From the NCBI GenBank assembly GCA_022835595.1, contig BQUP01000005.1:1917501-1981500 (forward strand): a DNA stretch of 64,000 nucleotides, read 5' to 3'. A model generated the notes under the pieces. That model was not told where the DNA came from and did no database searches. It worked only from the letters and a program-made list of their open reading frames with translations. The position numbers were made by a program, and so were the translations under genes. Within the stretch, counting starts at the first letter, position 1. Every line of letters begins with the position of its first letter. Below are positions 34,300 to 45,135 of the stretch, in pieces. The DNA comes from Cystobasidium ongulense. Taxonomy: Eukaryota; Basidiomycota; Cystobasidiomycetes; Cystobasidiales; Cystobasidiaceae.

Positions 34300-35538
34300 C
34301 TAAATACCAGCTAGACTTCTGAAAGTACCGTAACCCGACATAGGCGATATAGGAGAAGTATCTGAAGAAAGTTGATTATGACGACCTTCTAATCCATCTT
34401 CAGGACTATTCCCCTGACTTGGACGAGCATAAAAAGATCTTCTCGATCTCAATGATCTTGATTGCGAGATTGTACGATGTCTTGTACCTGTAGCTGTTGA
34501 TGGTGACGGTATAATATCAATTATATCATTCATACGAGGTGGACTTCCTGCAAACTCGTTGTTCAGATTATCTCGTAGTTCTTCTTCGTCGTCGTCTTCA
34601 CCATAGTCGAGAAGTGTCGCATCGATAGGTATATCATCTTCGTCGTCTGATGTTTCCTCCTCCTCCTCTTCTTCCGTTAGACCATCCATATCTTCGCCGT
34701 CCGACAACAGTGACTGTTCTAGGGCGTCTCTTTTCCGCCTTAGCCTGTTCTCCCAATCTTCATCTCTTTCATCAATATTCTGAGCATTCATATCTCCATC
34801 AGCATTATGGTCCATGTCTCGGAGCATAGACGCTCTTCTAACTTGTATATTTGCCATCCCTTCTCTCCAAGCATCAGGTCTCCTGCGCACAGAATGTATT
34901 CCCAATCCATACGGATTACGATCCCTGCTTATACCTACTATAGTGGCGAATGCTAGCCAATGTAAGAGACCAAAGAAAAGGTGGGAAAAACAGTATAAGG
35001 CTAGCGTAGCTGGTATTGTTGATGTGAATCCCTTGCGTTGAATGATTAGATTCAGCTCGGCTAGTGCTGCTAATGCTGATATCTGTGTGACATTACAGAC
35101 AGAGAAGGGAGAGTTCAGCCTTTGATTGAGCTGCACCCATGGTATGTAAACAGGAGGATGGAAACATACAAAAGCACACCCGACAATCACCCATCCAATC
35201 TCCCTCACTCTCCTGTGACAAGTCAACGCGACCGTCAAAACAGCGCGTACAAGGCCCCAAGTTACCATAAGTATCTCGTTCTTCCCATTCACACCGAATG
35301 CAGCAGCTGAAGAGATAGTATAAGCTGCATCTAGTGCTCCGAGTACAGGTAGGATACACCAGAATCGAGGTCTAGGTAGCAGGACGTCTTGATTGAATGA
35401 ATCCACCCTGCTCAGGACAAGGTAATCGGACGTCGCCGTGCGCTGCAGAGGCGATGGTACAGTCGCGCCAGGTGATTGAGCGGTGTTCATAGTTGTGTTG
35501 ATAGCCGTACGCTCGGTGTGTACGAGCTGGACCCCCAT
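34300..35538 (-). CDS. Uncharacterised multi-pass membrane protein
   Basis: Exons are 35538-35170 and 35082-34300 (about 383 aa). The 87-nt intron 35083-35169 (gtatgt...acacag) is in frame and stop-free; retention would add 29 residues between two membrane helices. Hydrophobic segments are FWCILPVLGALDAAYTISSA (residue ~58), ILMVTWGLVRAVLTVALTC, IGWVIVGCAF-ISALAALAEL (made by splicing) and TLALYCFSHLFFGLLHWLAF, so about four transmembrane helices. The C-terminal third is soluble and very acidic (LTEEEEEEETSDDEDDIPID), ending in an Arg/Ser-rich tail. Splicing gives a continuous hydrophobic helix, which favours the intron model. The family is unknown. Confidence 0.72.
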   Translation of the reverse strand: MGVQLVHTERTAINTTMNTAQSPGATVPSPLQRTATSDYLVLSRVDSFNQDVLLPRPRFWCILPVLGALDAAYTISSAAAFGVNGKNEILMVTWGLVRAVLTVALTCHRRVREIGWVIVGCAFVCFHPPVYIPWVQLNQRLNSPFSVCNVTQISALAALAELNLIIQRKGFTSTIPATLALYCFSHLFFGLLHWLAFATIVGISRDRNPYGLGIHSVRRRPDAWREGMANIQVRRASMLRDMDHNADGDMNAQNIDERDEDWENRLRRKRDALEQSLLSDGEDMDGLTEEEEEEETSDDEDDIPIDATLLDYGEDDDEEELRDNLNNEFAGSPPRMNDIIDIIPSPSTATGTRHRTISQSRSLRSRRSFYARPSQGNSPEDGLEGRHNQLSSDTSPISPMSGYGTFRSLAGI

Positions 35539-35734
35539 CGCGCGCTTTGAGCAGGCCTAATGGGCCTACTCGCTTTTCGCGGAAAGGCAAGATGCGCAAT
35601 CAAAATCACGTGCGATGGGCTTGCCATTCTGAATGAAGGACAAAGGTTTCACAAAATGTAAAGAAGCTTGATTGCTACTCATTTTATTACAAAGTTTCTG
35701 AAGGATTGTCCACAAGGGTCTCTGCATTACGTGT

Positions 35735-38456
35735 TCAATCAGCTTGGGCATTAGCCTTTTCAGTCATGGCTGCCTGCTTTCGCAAGGCTCTAGGCGCGTC
35801 TTGTGGTCCAAGGATGACTTCTACGAGCCTTGGTAGAGCGGAAATAAGAGGGTTAGAAAGAACAACGTCCCAGTGCTATGTCTTCGACTTACTGCATTTT
35901 GTCAGCCTTTGCAAATTCTTTGTCATTGAACAGGTCTTGAAGCTCTTTGTTGGTAGAAACCTTGTATGACTTATTCGGGATGCCCTTCTTGTTCAAGACT
36001 GTCAGCAACTGCATGTGGTCCCAGGTGCCAATGTCGTTATACGATTTATCTTTTCCATGGATTTGACGTTCGATTACATAACCATCATTGTTGAGGATAC
36101 TGTATATCAAATTTTGGCATTTTCAGTATGTATTACTTAGCAGGCAAGCATCGAAGCCTGAGCCACTCACACTAGAATAGGAGTCGCGCCCTGCCGGAGC
36201 ATCGTCGAAATTTCTTGTACCGTCAATTGACTGTACAGCAATGCTTAGTAGCGCTTCAAGTTTGTGAGTAGACATCAATACTTACAGACTGCCATCTCCT
36301 TCAAAGCAGATTGTTCGTCTGCCCTGCTCTTGTGCAGCGATGGAAGCGCCCAAGCAGGCTCCACATGCCCATCCGATACTGCCGTACAGGATCTGGAAGA
36401 GGAGATTCTCAGCTACTGTAGCGTATCCACTTGTTCGTGCAGCCTCAACTGACCTGGGTGAGAAGGTCCGTCTTTGCAGGGAAACGAACGTCCAGAATAC
36501 CAAAGCTTGACGTTCCAGTATCGGCTAGTACGACATCACCGGCTCGGAAAAAGGTCGTCCACATCGACCACTGCGGAAGTGGAGGAAGTGTGAATCAATA
36601 TAGGTCCTCGTTCGACGAAGATTAGCTCGCTCACGAATGTATCTTGCTCGAGGGCATCGTTTGTAGGCGCTCCAGTCGGAGGCAGAGATAAGCCTGCATT
36701 CTTTGGAACCGCGACCTTCTGGCTGGAGTTCTTGGTTCGAGCAATCTTGGCCATCTCCGGAATTAACTTTGGGAGCAAACTCTGGAAGCCAGCGTCTGCG
36801 TACATAGCGTACTGGGTATGAAAGGGTACGGGTCAGATGGATAGCCAGCTTGCATGCAGAAAGCTTGACTTACCTGAACTTGAGTATAGTCCGAATGCAG
36901 CTCGACAGTGTCTTCGGGAGTTATATGCCAAGAGAAAGAACCAGTATTGAAGTCGCTCTTCAGAGCGCCGATGTAAAGGGTGAAATCTGCACTTTCAACA
37001 GCTTCTCTGACATCGGATTTAGTGAGCTCGCCGACGTAAATACCGCCAAATTGTGGGTGTTGCTCGTCGATGGCGGTTTTACCCATGGGTGACGTGAAGA
37101 AAGTCTGTCGTAGTCGTGTCAGGTTGGAGTATTGTATAAAGCAATATGCATGGTCGACATTCTTACCATGCCAGTCTTTTCAACAAGGTCGCGAGTGTAA
37201 TCCTGAACGCCGTATCGGATCGCACAAGCATCGATGAGCACGATGGGTTTGCTAGCTTTCTCATACATCTGGCAGATTTGCTTGACGATGCTCTTCTCGA
37301 CTTGTGCGTCGACTTTGGATTCGTGCAAGCTCTTTTGAATACTTTCCAAAGTGATGGGCGTCTTCAGGGGTTCTGCCGAGATTTCGACTGCAAGATATGT
37401 TAATGTCGTTCTTGAGGGACGCATATCAACAAGGATCGTAACGCACCATTTGCCAGATCGGTTGGAAGGGTCAAATAAGTTGGCCTGCACGTAGTCAACG
37501 CGGTGAGAATCACCCTGTCAATCTCATCGCTAGCTTCACTCGACCCAGCCTTGAAGTTGCCCTTCTTCAAGTTAGCTTGAGCGATTGTCAACTGCTTGTA
37601 TACGTTGATGTACGCATCATATCGGCCATCTCCAAGTGTATGATGGAGAAGTGCTTTCTTGCTCTGTAAACCGGTGGAGGGTACACCAACGATGTGGAGA
37701 ACAGGGACTCGCTCCGAGAAGCAGCCAGCAATTCCATTGGTTGCTGAGAGTTCTCCTACACCGAACGTGGTGAAGAGGACCTAGCGAGGAGAGAAAGGTC
37801 AATGATACAAGAGCGGACTTAGTGACCCAACACAAGTGGCAAATATCCAGCGAAGCGGAACTCACGCCCAAATTTCGGCTGACGCGAGCATAGCCATCTG
37901 CAGCGTAGGAAGCACCGAGCTACAGGATGCGATGGAATATGTATCATTCAAGAAGTCAGTGGAAGCCCTGCTGTTCTTGCACCTTTATAGCTACTGACCT
38001 CGTTCGCGCAGCCAACCCAGTTGATCGACTTGTGGGCGTCGACGCTGTTAAAGCCAGAGGTAGGTAAGCGAGAAGTCAGCAGGCAACGAGCAGAGGTCAA
38101 CTTGAGACCTCTTGAATATACTGGCAAGCTCCAAGCTCTATCTTTCTTACCTATCGAGCGCTACGAGGGTGAAATCGCCAGGCACGCCAAAAATACGTGT
38201 GACGCCGAGCTGCAATCGTTGAGAAGCCAGAAGGAGCAGGCAGGTGAATCGCGTCAGCGCATATACTGCATAAGTAGGCCTTCTCAGTAGATGAAGGCCA
38301 CTCACCTGCTCGAGCCGTGCGAGTCTACGAGTGTCGTATTATGTTGATGACGAAGGTATTCGAATTCACGTGCGTGGCTTTCACTCAGCAAGAAGCGTCC
38401 ACAGCACAGCTTATCATCGTGAGGACGTACAGATAATCGATGACCTGAATGCCCAT
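35735..38456 (-). CDS. PDC1: Pyruvate decarboxylase (thiamine-diphosphate enzyme)
   Basis: Fourteen exons, all phases consistent: 38456-38431, 38324-38306, 38209-38151, 38044-37999, 37919-37866, 37780-37447, 37387-37167, 37104-36874, 36811-36635, 36570-36454, 36392-36286, 36230-36171, 36099-35893 and 35828-35735 (583 aa). The start [27 protein letters not shown] crosses a 19-nt second exon. [15 protein letters not shown] carries the activating Glu, LLHHTLGDG the His pair, [18 protein letters not shown] the middle block, and GDGSLQLTVQE...[15 protein letters not shown] the thiamine-diphosphate/Mg site (GDG...NN). It converts pyruvate to acetaldehyde and CO2 in the cytosol for fermentation. A related indolepyruvate decarboxylase is the main alternative. 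The upstream region (38457-38766) carries tandem duplications. Confidence 0.93.
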
Positions 38457-38590
38457 GTTGATATAGGTGATATTTCGAATTGGTTAACTTGGGACAAGGT
38501 CAACGTCTGCTTTGGCGATTTTCCGTTGCGTCTATTCCCCCACAAAGCAAATTGATCGGAAGGGCTCACGTAGACACATGTTTCGGTAGT

Positions 38591-38626
38591 CAAGTAAGCT
38601 CTACTTACCAAGTAAGCTCTACTTGA
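38591..38626 (+). repeat. 18-nt imperfect tandem duplication
   Basis: caagtaagctctacttac at 38591-38608 is followed by caagtaagctctacttga at 38609-38626. Each unit contains the inverted arms aagta/tactt, so each could form a small hairpin. It lies about 135-170 nt upstream of the pyruvate decarboxylase start codon on the minus strand. Confidence 0.9.
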
Positions 38627-38639
38627 CCAAGTCTATCAA

Positions 38640-38725
38640 CAAGCTACATCGTACACTTTGTTTCACTCTTACGCCCGTATATCAAGCTACATCGTACACT
38701 TTGTTTCACTCTTACGCCCGTATAT
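38640..38725 (+). repeat. 43-nt perfect tandem duplication
   Basis: Two identical, directly adjacent 43-nt copies (38640-38682 and 38683-38725), each beginning caagctacatcgtacact and ending cgcccgtatat. They lie upstream of the pyruvate decarboxylase gene and just past the 3' end of the cytochrome b561-like gene. Perfect identity suggests a recent event. Confidence 0.95.
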
Positions 38726-38766
38726 GTAAAGTGTAAGACCTCCCTATGCTATTTGACGTTGAGCCT

Positions 38767-40009
38767 CTACCGTTCGATGGGATGAGATACATCTGTCGCC
38801 TCTTTCGTATCTGGCTGCGCTTCCATATAGGCCTTCCGATTTCTCCAAGCTAACGGCTCCATCGTGATCCATCCCACAATGTAAGCAAAGATCTCGACGG
38901 AAAGAAGGACCCAGAAGGTAATGACTATGCCTCTTGGAACTTGGGTTTCACTCTCACTTGTCTGATCCCACTCTTCGAACCCTGTGTGCACTTGGATGTC
39001 TAGGTCGGATAGGCTCAGTACCAGCCGCAATGGATATGGGCGCGACACAGATGAGAGGCTACCGGACTCACAGAGAATAGCCGCGGTGGCAATACCGAAT
39101 GCGATATGTATAAAGCGTAGAGCTGGTCTTCCCTTTTGCAGTGTGACTGAATTGAAGCGAGGGTGTCGTGTGAAGGCAGCTCCTACACCTAACACAGTCT
39201 GAACCAGTGTGATGATGAATATCGACAAGCCAAGTTGATGGTGGAGGTCCCCGCCCTCCCCAGTATACTCTTCTCCAACAGCTGCATTGGCTAGTGCGAA
39301 GGCAATCAAAATGAATGTTGCGGTGAGTGCATTCAAGCCAATGTGTACGTAGTTCCAGTATCGCCAAGATCGGAAGTATCGCGCTATCAGTATTGCAGCC
39401 GGAGCTGTCACGAGGGCTGCCAGAGAACCGAGGATGGCTGGTGTGGGTTGGTTGTTAGTGCAATTGCAATTGAAGCATGTTGCTGCACTGATTTACCATG
39501 AATCACTATGTAGCGATCTTCCTTTGTTGCCCACACGGACGGTGCCGGTCCCGAATCCATTTTTCGAGAATGCTGAGAACGTGTTGTTGTGAGCGAGAGC
39601 ACCTAGAGACTAAATTTACTCCTACGGAAGGAAGCAGGGAAAGAAGATGAGTAGGAGGGCAAAGCATACGTCCCAGCGGTGACATGCATCTAAGATCATA
39701 TCTTCAAGTAAGTACCTGCCGGATTGTATCGTAGGTAAGCAGTACAAATATAGCTGCATCGCCCTCGCCCATGATACGATGTAACGTCAACGATGCAACC
39801 ACACCATCAGGCAATTCAACACCGCCCTCGATGGCTAACAAGGCTCCGTGGTCCGCGAGCCGGTGGCCTTTGAACGTCGATTTGCTGTTTGTTGCTGCAG
39901 GTTTCTTTCGCGGCGAGAAGGCTCCGTGAGAATGTATCACCTTTTCATCGTGCAGGCTGGTAGAGTAGCCGTGGAGCGCATAGATGCACGCGAGAGACAA
40001 GGGTTTCAA
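38767..40009 (-). CDS. Cytochrome b561-type membrane protein, 5' part unresolved
   Basis: Supported 3' exons are ?-39716, 39602-39497, 39437-39072 and 38999-38767. The membrane part begins KEDRYIVIHAILGSLAALVT, continues APAAILIARYFRSWRYWNYV with paired His (YIVIHA, YVHIGLN, HHQLGL, FIHIAFG) across about five hydrophobic segments, and ends with a soluble tail. This His spacing is that of the cytochrome b561/ferric-reductase-type domain, which moves electrons across a membrane, often downstream of a DOMON domain in fungi. The upstream exon (VVASLTLHRIMGEGDAAIFV) might be part of such a domain, but I could not build a start codon for it. The 72-nt intron 39000-39071 is in frame; splicing gives AAILYIQVHTGFEEWD, which fits a continuous helix. 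The gene is divergent from the RBM25-like gene. Confidence 0.6.
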
Positions 40010-40373
40010 GCTTCAAAAGCTGGCTACCATACCGTATGGGAGGAATTTCGGTGTGCACTTCCTCGGGCCAATTTCCCGCCTCTGCGGCACTCGTCTTTGG
40101 CACTTTCCGGAAGATGGGCTGATAGAGGCTACCTTACGTAGATAAGGAGGTCGCTTCGAAAGTGTTGTGTTGCCATTGACGCGTCCACCGCAACGTATAC
40201 GCCTTGTCGAAATCATGTAATTGCATGGCCTTTGAGGAAAACAGTGATAGTGATCTCAGGTTCGTTCTGCACAACTCACATACCGAAAGTCTGCAGGTGT
40301 ATGACTGGCAGCCGTAGCTGGCACTTCTACAAGATTGTATAGCGTCGCGCGCTGACAAGCTCGCGAGAGGACC
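40010..40373. other. intergenic or 5' exons of the b561-like gene
   Basis: Divergent region between the b561-like gene (-) and the RBM25-like gene (+). On the minus strand several splice-like signals and open stretches occur (for example MATQHFRSDLLIY before gtaagg), so part of this may be upstream exons, but no model is consistent. Confidence 0.4.
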
Positions 40374-42686
40374 ATGTACGGCGGTGAGTGGGAGAAAGAC
40401 AGGATCAGCATACATGCAGAGGCGCGAGGTTCTGAAAGAGCTGACGCTGAGTGCCACTCCATAACGACAGGCCATGACGGAGCAAGAGGACCTCCAAGAG
40501 CGGGACTAGGTGCTCAAGGTGCTGCTCAGAATCTGCCTGTCCCAAATCTACCTGGAGCAAATGGCAATGGAGACGCTGGAAGCGCGCCAGCTGAGAAGTT
40601 CAGCTTGTTCGTCGGTGGCATCCCAATATCACTCAGCGATGCACGATTGCAGCAACTGTTAGAGGTAAGCTATCTACACTTCTCTCAACATGCTTTACTA
40701 GTCTGGCTTGCTCACTGTTGCTGTTGCTCTAGACTGTCGGGTCAGTTCTCAGTGTGCGACGGATCAAAGATGCCGCAGGAGTGCCGAAAGCGTTTGCATT
40801 CGTAGAGTATAGTGATCCAGAATCAGTCTTGCGATGTCTAGAACTCTTGAATGGAGTGTCTGTCATAGGACAAGACCGGCAGCAAACGACACTCAACATC
40901 AAAGCCGATGCCAAACTTCGGACTCGGCTTGACGAGCATGAGGCAGGACGTATGAAGACAAGCGTAAGCAATTATGCATGTTGTAATGCTGGTGAAATTG
41001 CTGACAGCATGCACTTTAGACTATCGATGATCAAACAGCATTCGCAAGAGATACTCTGCAAGACCTCCTCGAGGCAATACGCAAGAACCCAACCGAGGGA
41101 GACGAGACGCAACAAGGCGATGATGTCGAGTATAACCCAGATGGGACGAAAAAATACAAGATCCCCTCACATCTACAAGATTTAGGGCCAGACGACTTAC
41201 CGGAAGAGTCGCGTGGCTTGATTACTAGCGAAATCGCCCTGTTCCGCGAAAGAGCTGCCAAGAGGGAGGAGCAAAAAAGGTTAGCAGAAGCGAATCGTAA
41301 CAAGTCCAGGCAAGAAGACTTTTCACGCCGGCGGCCTGAACCATCACAAGCTTCACCTAGGATGGATCAAGGTCGAGGTTGGGGGAATTCGCAACAGCAG
41401 GCTCAGCCTAGACAATGGGGTGGGAATCAGCAAAGTCCACCGACTGGACCAGCATCTCAAGGGCCAGACTCTCAATACAACAGAGCACCGGGATTTGTAG
41501 CATCGTCGTCAAATCAACCTGCAGTTCAAAATGGCATGTCTGACGAAGATGCAGAGCGAATGCGGCAACAGCGCAAGCGCGAAGAAAAGGATAGAGAATA
41601 CAGAGCACGCTTATCACGATGGGACACGAGAGAGCGAGGGAAGCTGCAAGCGTTAGAGAAAGATAAGCAGGCTAAATACTTTGAGCAACAAGACAATGAT
41701 CGTCGGCGACAAACGATGTTAGAGAAGTGTGCAAGCTTCGACGACGACGAGCAAGCAGAGCATGGAGAGGAACTTTTCATCGTAGACAGGTACGATGCGC
41801 TTCTATCTCGCCTGGGAGCCAATTGCTGACCGCGACTTCCACGTACAGAACACGCTGGCGTAAAGCGAGACGCGCCGCACGTCAACGAGAAATCGAACAA
41901 GATGCTCGTGATGCGAAACTTGAAGCAGAACAAGCCGAATCACTAAGGAAAGAATCAGAAGACTTCCTCAATCGTCAAGCTGAACTATTTGCAAGCATGT
42001 CAGGGTCAACATCGACAAACCCGGATGCGACGTCCGGCGAACCCAAGAAATTGAAGCTTCTAGCACCAACGGCGAAAGCTGAGACAGAAGCAGAGAAAGC
42101 TAGACCCAAACCTAAAGCTGCCGCTGTCTTCGCGGGAGCAGACGATGACGAAGATGAGGGCAAGAAGAAGCGTGAACTAATACCGCTCGACTACTCGGAT
42201 GATGAGGATTCTGAAAAGAAGGCCGAAACGAAGAAGCGAAAGGTGAAGGAGCTGGTTGCTGCTATACCGAACGATAAGGAGAGCTTATGGAAATACGAGA
42301 TACATTGGGAGAAGTTCAACGAGGTGAGCGACTCTCCCACGACCGGGATCGCGCCAAACTAAGCTGATGTGTAATTCGTTTTCAGGCTATGGTCAAGGAC
42401 AAGCTGCGGCCGTTTGCAGCTAAGAAATCTGTTGAGTACCTTGGTTCCGAAGAGGAAGAGGTTATAGATACCGTCATTGAGAACATGAGAGCTCACAAAG
42501 GACCTCAGGAGCTTGCTGATGAATTGGAACCAGTGAGTTGGCTTGATACTCAATTTCTCTGAGCAAAATTCCTGACTTTGAGTGTCTCTACAGGTTCTAG
42601 CAGAGGAAGCCGAAGAATTCGTTATCAAGATCTATCGAATGCTCAATTTTGAGCTGCTGTCAGCTTTACATGGCGTAAAATTATAG
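40374..42686 (+). CDS. RBM25-like splicing factor (RRM + PWI)
   Basis: Seven exons: 40374-40383, 40471-40664, 40733-40963, 41020-41789, 41849-42323, 42386-42532 and 42594-42686 (639 aa). The first exon is only 10 nt (ATG TAC GGC G), spliced to give MYGGHDGARGPP. An RRM follows: RNP2 FSLFVGGIP, RNP1 AFAFVEYSD. The middle is a long charged helical region (RER/EEQKR, SRWDTRERGKLQALEKDKQ) as in RBM25. The C-terminus from KDKLRPFAAKKSVEYLG to EEFVIKIYRMLNFELLSAL is a PWI domain. RBM25 and its yeast counterpart Snu71 associate with the U1 snRNP and modulate 5' splice-site choice in the nucleus. All junction phases agree. The minimal first exon is inferred from a consensus donor (gtgagt) and acceptor (cgacag) with branch ataac. 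Confidence 0.88.
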
Positions 42687-43770
42687 AGTGACATCGCTCA
42701 ACAGCTCGATAGTCAATAAGGCAAGCTCTAGTGAGCGGTGAGAGCATTCATATCGACCTTGCTCCTGCCCGCGAGGTCTAGATGATCTACACCGAGGTTA
42801 CTCTCTTATCTCCAGTGAATCCCAAAATTTTCATACCCCTACGTACTATCTTTAAGCTGCGGTGTGCGCAGGTCGTCAGGGTCAACAAAACCTTGGTGAG
42901 TAGCTTTGTATTTGTCAGTAGTTCAATTCCCACGGTCAACAGGGCGCGTGGAGCGAATGGGTGGCGTGAGCGTTGTCTGCGAAATTCAGCATTCAAGCTT
43001 AAAAGGATCTCATATCGACGTTGCCACACAATACGTTTGCGGCTTCAACTTTGTCTCTTGCTATGGACATTGGAAAGGTCTGCTTACTTGGCGGCGTCAG
43101 GCTTGACCAGGATAGACTACCGCAAATCGTCGTCTTCCGCCTAGTCGCTGTTGTCTTCGTTTCACAGGATTGTTCTTGTTTCCTGAGTATTTAGTATGCA
43201 ATACTAGTGAGCGCCTGGTCATAAGAAGTATGTTGAAGTGATAGGAAGAAGAATCCAGGCTTATCAGAACGCCTGTTCTCATATGCTGGCCTGAATGGCG
43301 ATTGCCACCCAGCAGCTCGAAGTCCGCCGGAAACGCAAGGTCATCGAGGTTGCCATTGTATAGCACTGGGACTACCGGATTCCAAACGCCTGCCATGTTC
43401 ATCTCTTATCATCTGATGGTACTCGTCAAAGGTAGCTTGGTTTCCCCTGTTCTGTACTACCCGCACTATACTGCGATATGAGATCTACTTCTAAGCCTGA
43501 GGAACCGGTGACACGAATTATGGATGATGCATTCCCTCTTGTCGCCAATCTAGGGAAGCAAGGACAGCATGGGAATAGTCATGACATCCGCAGTGACTTA
43601 GCGGACCATGGACAGATTGTAGACGACCTGCCTGACCACCTTGGAAAGATCTGACTTGTTGAAGACAGCAGAAGAACACCGATTGCCTTTGCAGGAGAGA
43701 AAGTCCATAAAGCAGGCAAGAGCAACAACAGATACACAGACAGACTCCCAGACTCCTTATTCAGCCCGCA
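42687..43770. other. intergenic with weak orphan frames
   Basis: About 1.1 kb. On the minus strand 43402-43097 is a 101-codon frame starting MNMAGVWNPVVPVLYNGNLD with protein-like composition in its first 45 residues and no recognisable family. On the + strand 42782-42895 with a consensus donor at 42896 gives a 46-residue spliced frame. Neither is convincing; one may be a gene remnant. Confidence 0.4.
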
Positions 43771-44523
43771 ATGCTCAAGCTGTTCCAAATTCCGCTTCTT
43801 CTGGCGACTCTGTACCAGATCTTACCGGCCAGTAATGCACAGTCAACCGACCTGGATCCTCAATTAGCTAGCGATCTCAAGCAGTGCAGCAATGTAGACT
43901 TGACATGGCAGGCTACAACAAATAATGGCACCTCTCAGATGTACTATGCGAGCATCGTCAGTGGTTCAGCGCAAGGGTTGAATGGAACAGACGAGGTTGT
44001 GACATACCTCACAAGACTGAATGACACCACGAATTACGAATGGTAAGCGAAAGCGAAAGCTCTTGCGGTAAAGTGCCAGAACTGGACTCATACTTAAATA
44101 TCTACTTCGTCAGGCAAGTAGGGGTACCAGCTGGCTCCAACATTAGTCTCAAAGTGTCGGACTCTGCCGGAAATGTAGGGTAAGCAGCACAGGGCCGTGT
44201 CTACTCGGCTCTTCCGAGGTGTAGGAGACCAACACAGTAACAAGCAGTTGTTTCTCCAACTAGGTATTCACCTGCGGTGACCGTTCAGGATGGAGACTCT
44301 TCGTGTCTACCTGAGGTGGCCGTGGCCTCGAACGTCGCAGCTCCTGCTTCTACTAGTACTTCAGCTACCGGCTCAGGCCAGGCCTGCATACCTACCGGGT
44401 ACGTCAATAGCCCTCGTTATCCTCGTGTATTCTGAGCCTAGCTTATCGGGTTAGCGCAGCGAGGCCACGTTCATAGCGCTGGGAGTTGTCGCTGTATGCT
44501 GTGCAGTCAGCTCTATCCTGTGA
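43771..44523 (+). CDS. Small secreted, probably GPI-anchored protein, copy A
   Basis: Four exons: 43771-44042, 44114-44179, 44264-44398 and 44460-44523 (178 aa). The protein has a signal peptide (MLKLFQIPLLLATLYQILPA, cleavage after ASNAQ), a compact domain (SDLKQCSNVDLTWQATTNN ... TTNYEWQVGVPAGSNISLKV ... SDSAGNVGYSPAVTVQDGDS), a Ser/Thr/Ala stretch, and a hydrophobic tail (ATFIALGVVAVCCAVSSIL) that ends the chain, as in GPI-anchor precursors. The domain resembles the small Ig-like secreted proteins common in basidiomycetes (C..V.LTW...Y.W.V....G..I.L...D..G..) related to the Ser/Thr-rich GPI-anchored (Kre9/Knh1-type) family. The role at the cell surface is unknown. It is tandem with copy B, with identical exon layout. 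Confidence 0.8.
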
Positions 44524-45135
44524 GTTTGATTTCATGCCCCCTAGCATCGTAGGACACTTTCTATGTAGCAAAGAACCCGAGTAGATCAACCTCGTCAAGT
44601 CATGGACAATAGTAGCTTTTGAAACACACTCATTATCTGGCAATGATGCGCTCGCTCACTCATGCCGTTTTCGATGGCGCGCTAATCTTGTGATCACGTG
44701 ATCTTCCATTTTACAGACTTCGCTTCACCTGGATGCGGTAAGTAAAGTACCATCCTCACTTCGAATGCTGTTTAACACTGATTTATCTATAATTTGTAGA
44801 TTCCCATCAAGGAACATACAGAACATTGGACGCGTATGCTAGGCACTAAATCTGTTGTTGTTTCCCGGCTTCGGGTCACCTCTTTTCCTACTTGGCGCTG
44901 GTGGCGCTGAATGCCTTGCTAATGCGGAACCGACAGCTCCCTCTTGGAACCGAAGAACTGTTGGATAGGACACTGCTCAAGCTATCTGGGGAAGCGGAGC
45001 CTAAATAAAGTCCAAGATGAATCATTACATACTCAAGCTTTCTTTACTTCTGCAGAACAAAGTGTGACATCTCTCTTGCTTTTGCGATTGTTCTTCCTGA
45101 CGACAGGTTCAATACATTTCAGCTTTCTAGGCCAA
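44524..45135. other. intergenic between surface-protein copies
   Basis: The stop of copy A overlaps a consensus donor (gtgagt), and acceptor/donor signals at 44716 and 44737 could allow an alternative C-terminus (LRFTWMR). The copy B comparison favours the stop at 44521-44523. No separate gene seen. Confidence 0.5.

Noticed and set aside
42782-43144. + strand frame with donor at 42896
   Set aside because: Spliced it gives only 46 residues ending right after the acceptor; unspliced it is compositionally odd. Insufficient for a gene call.
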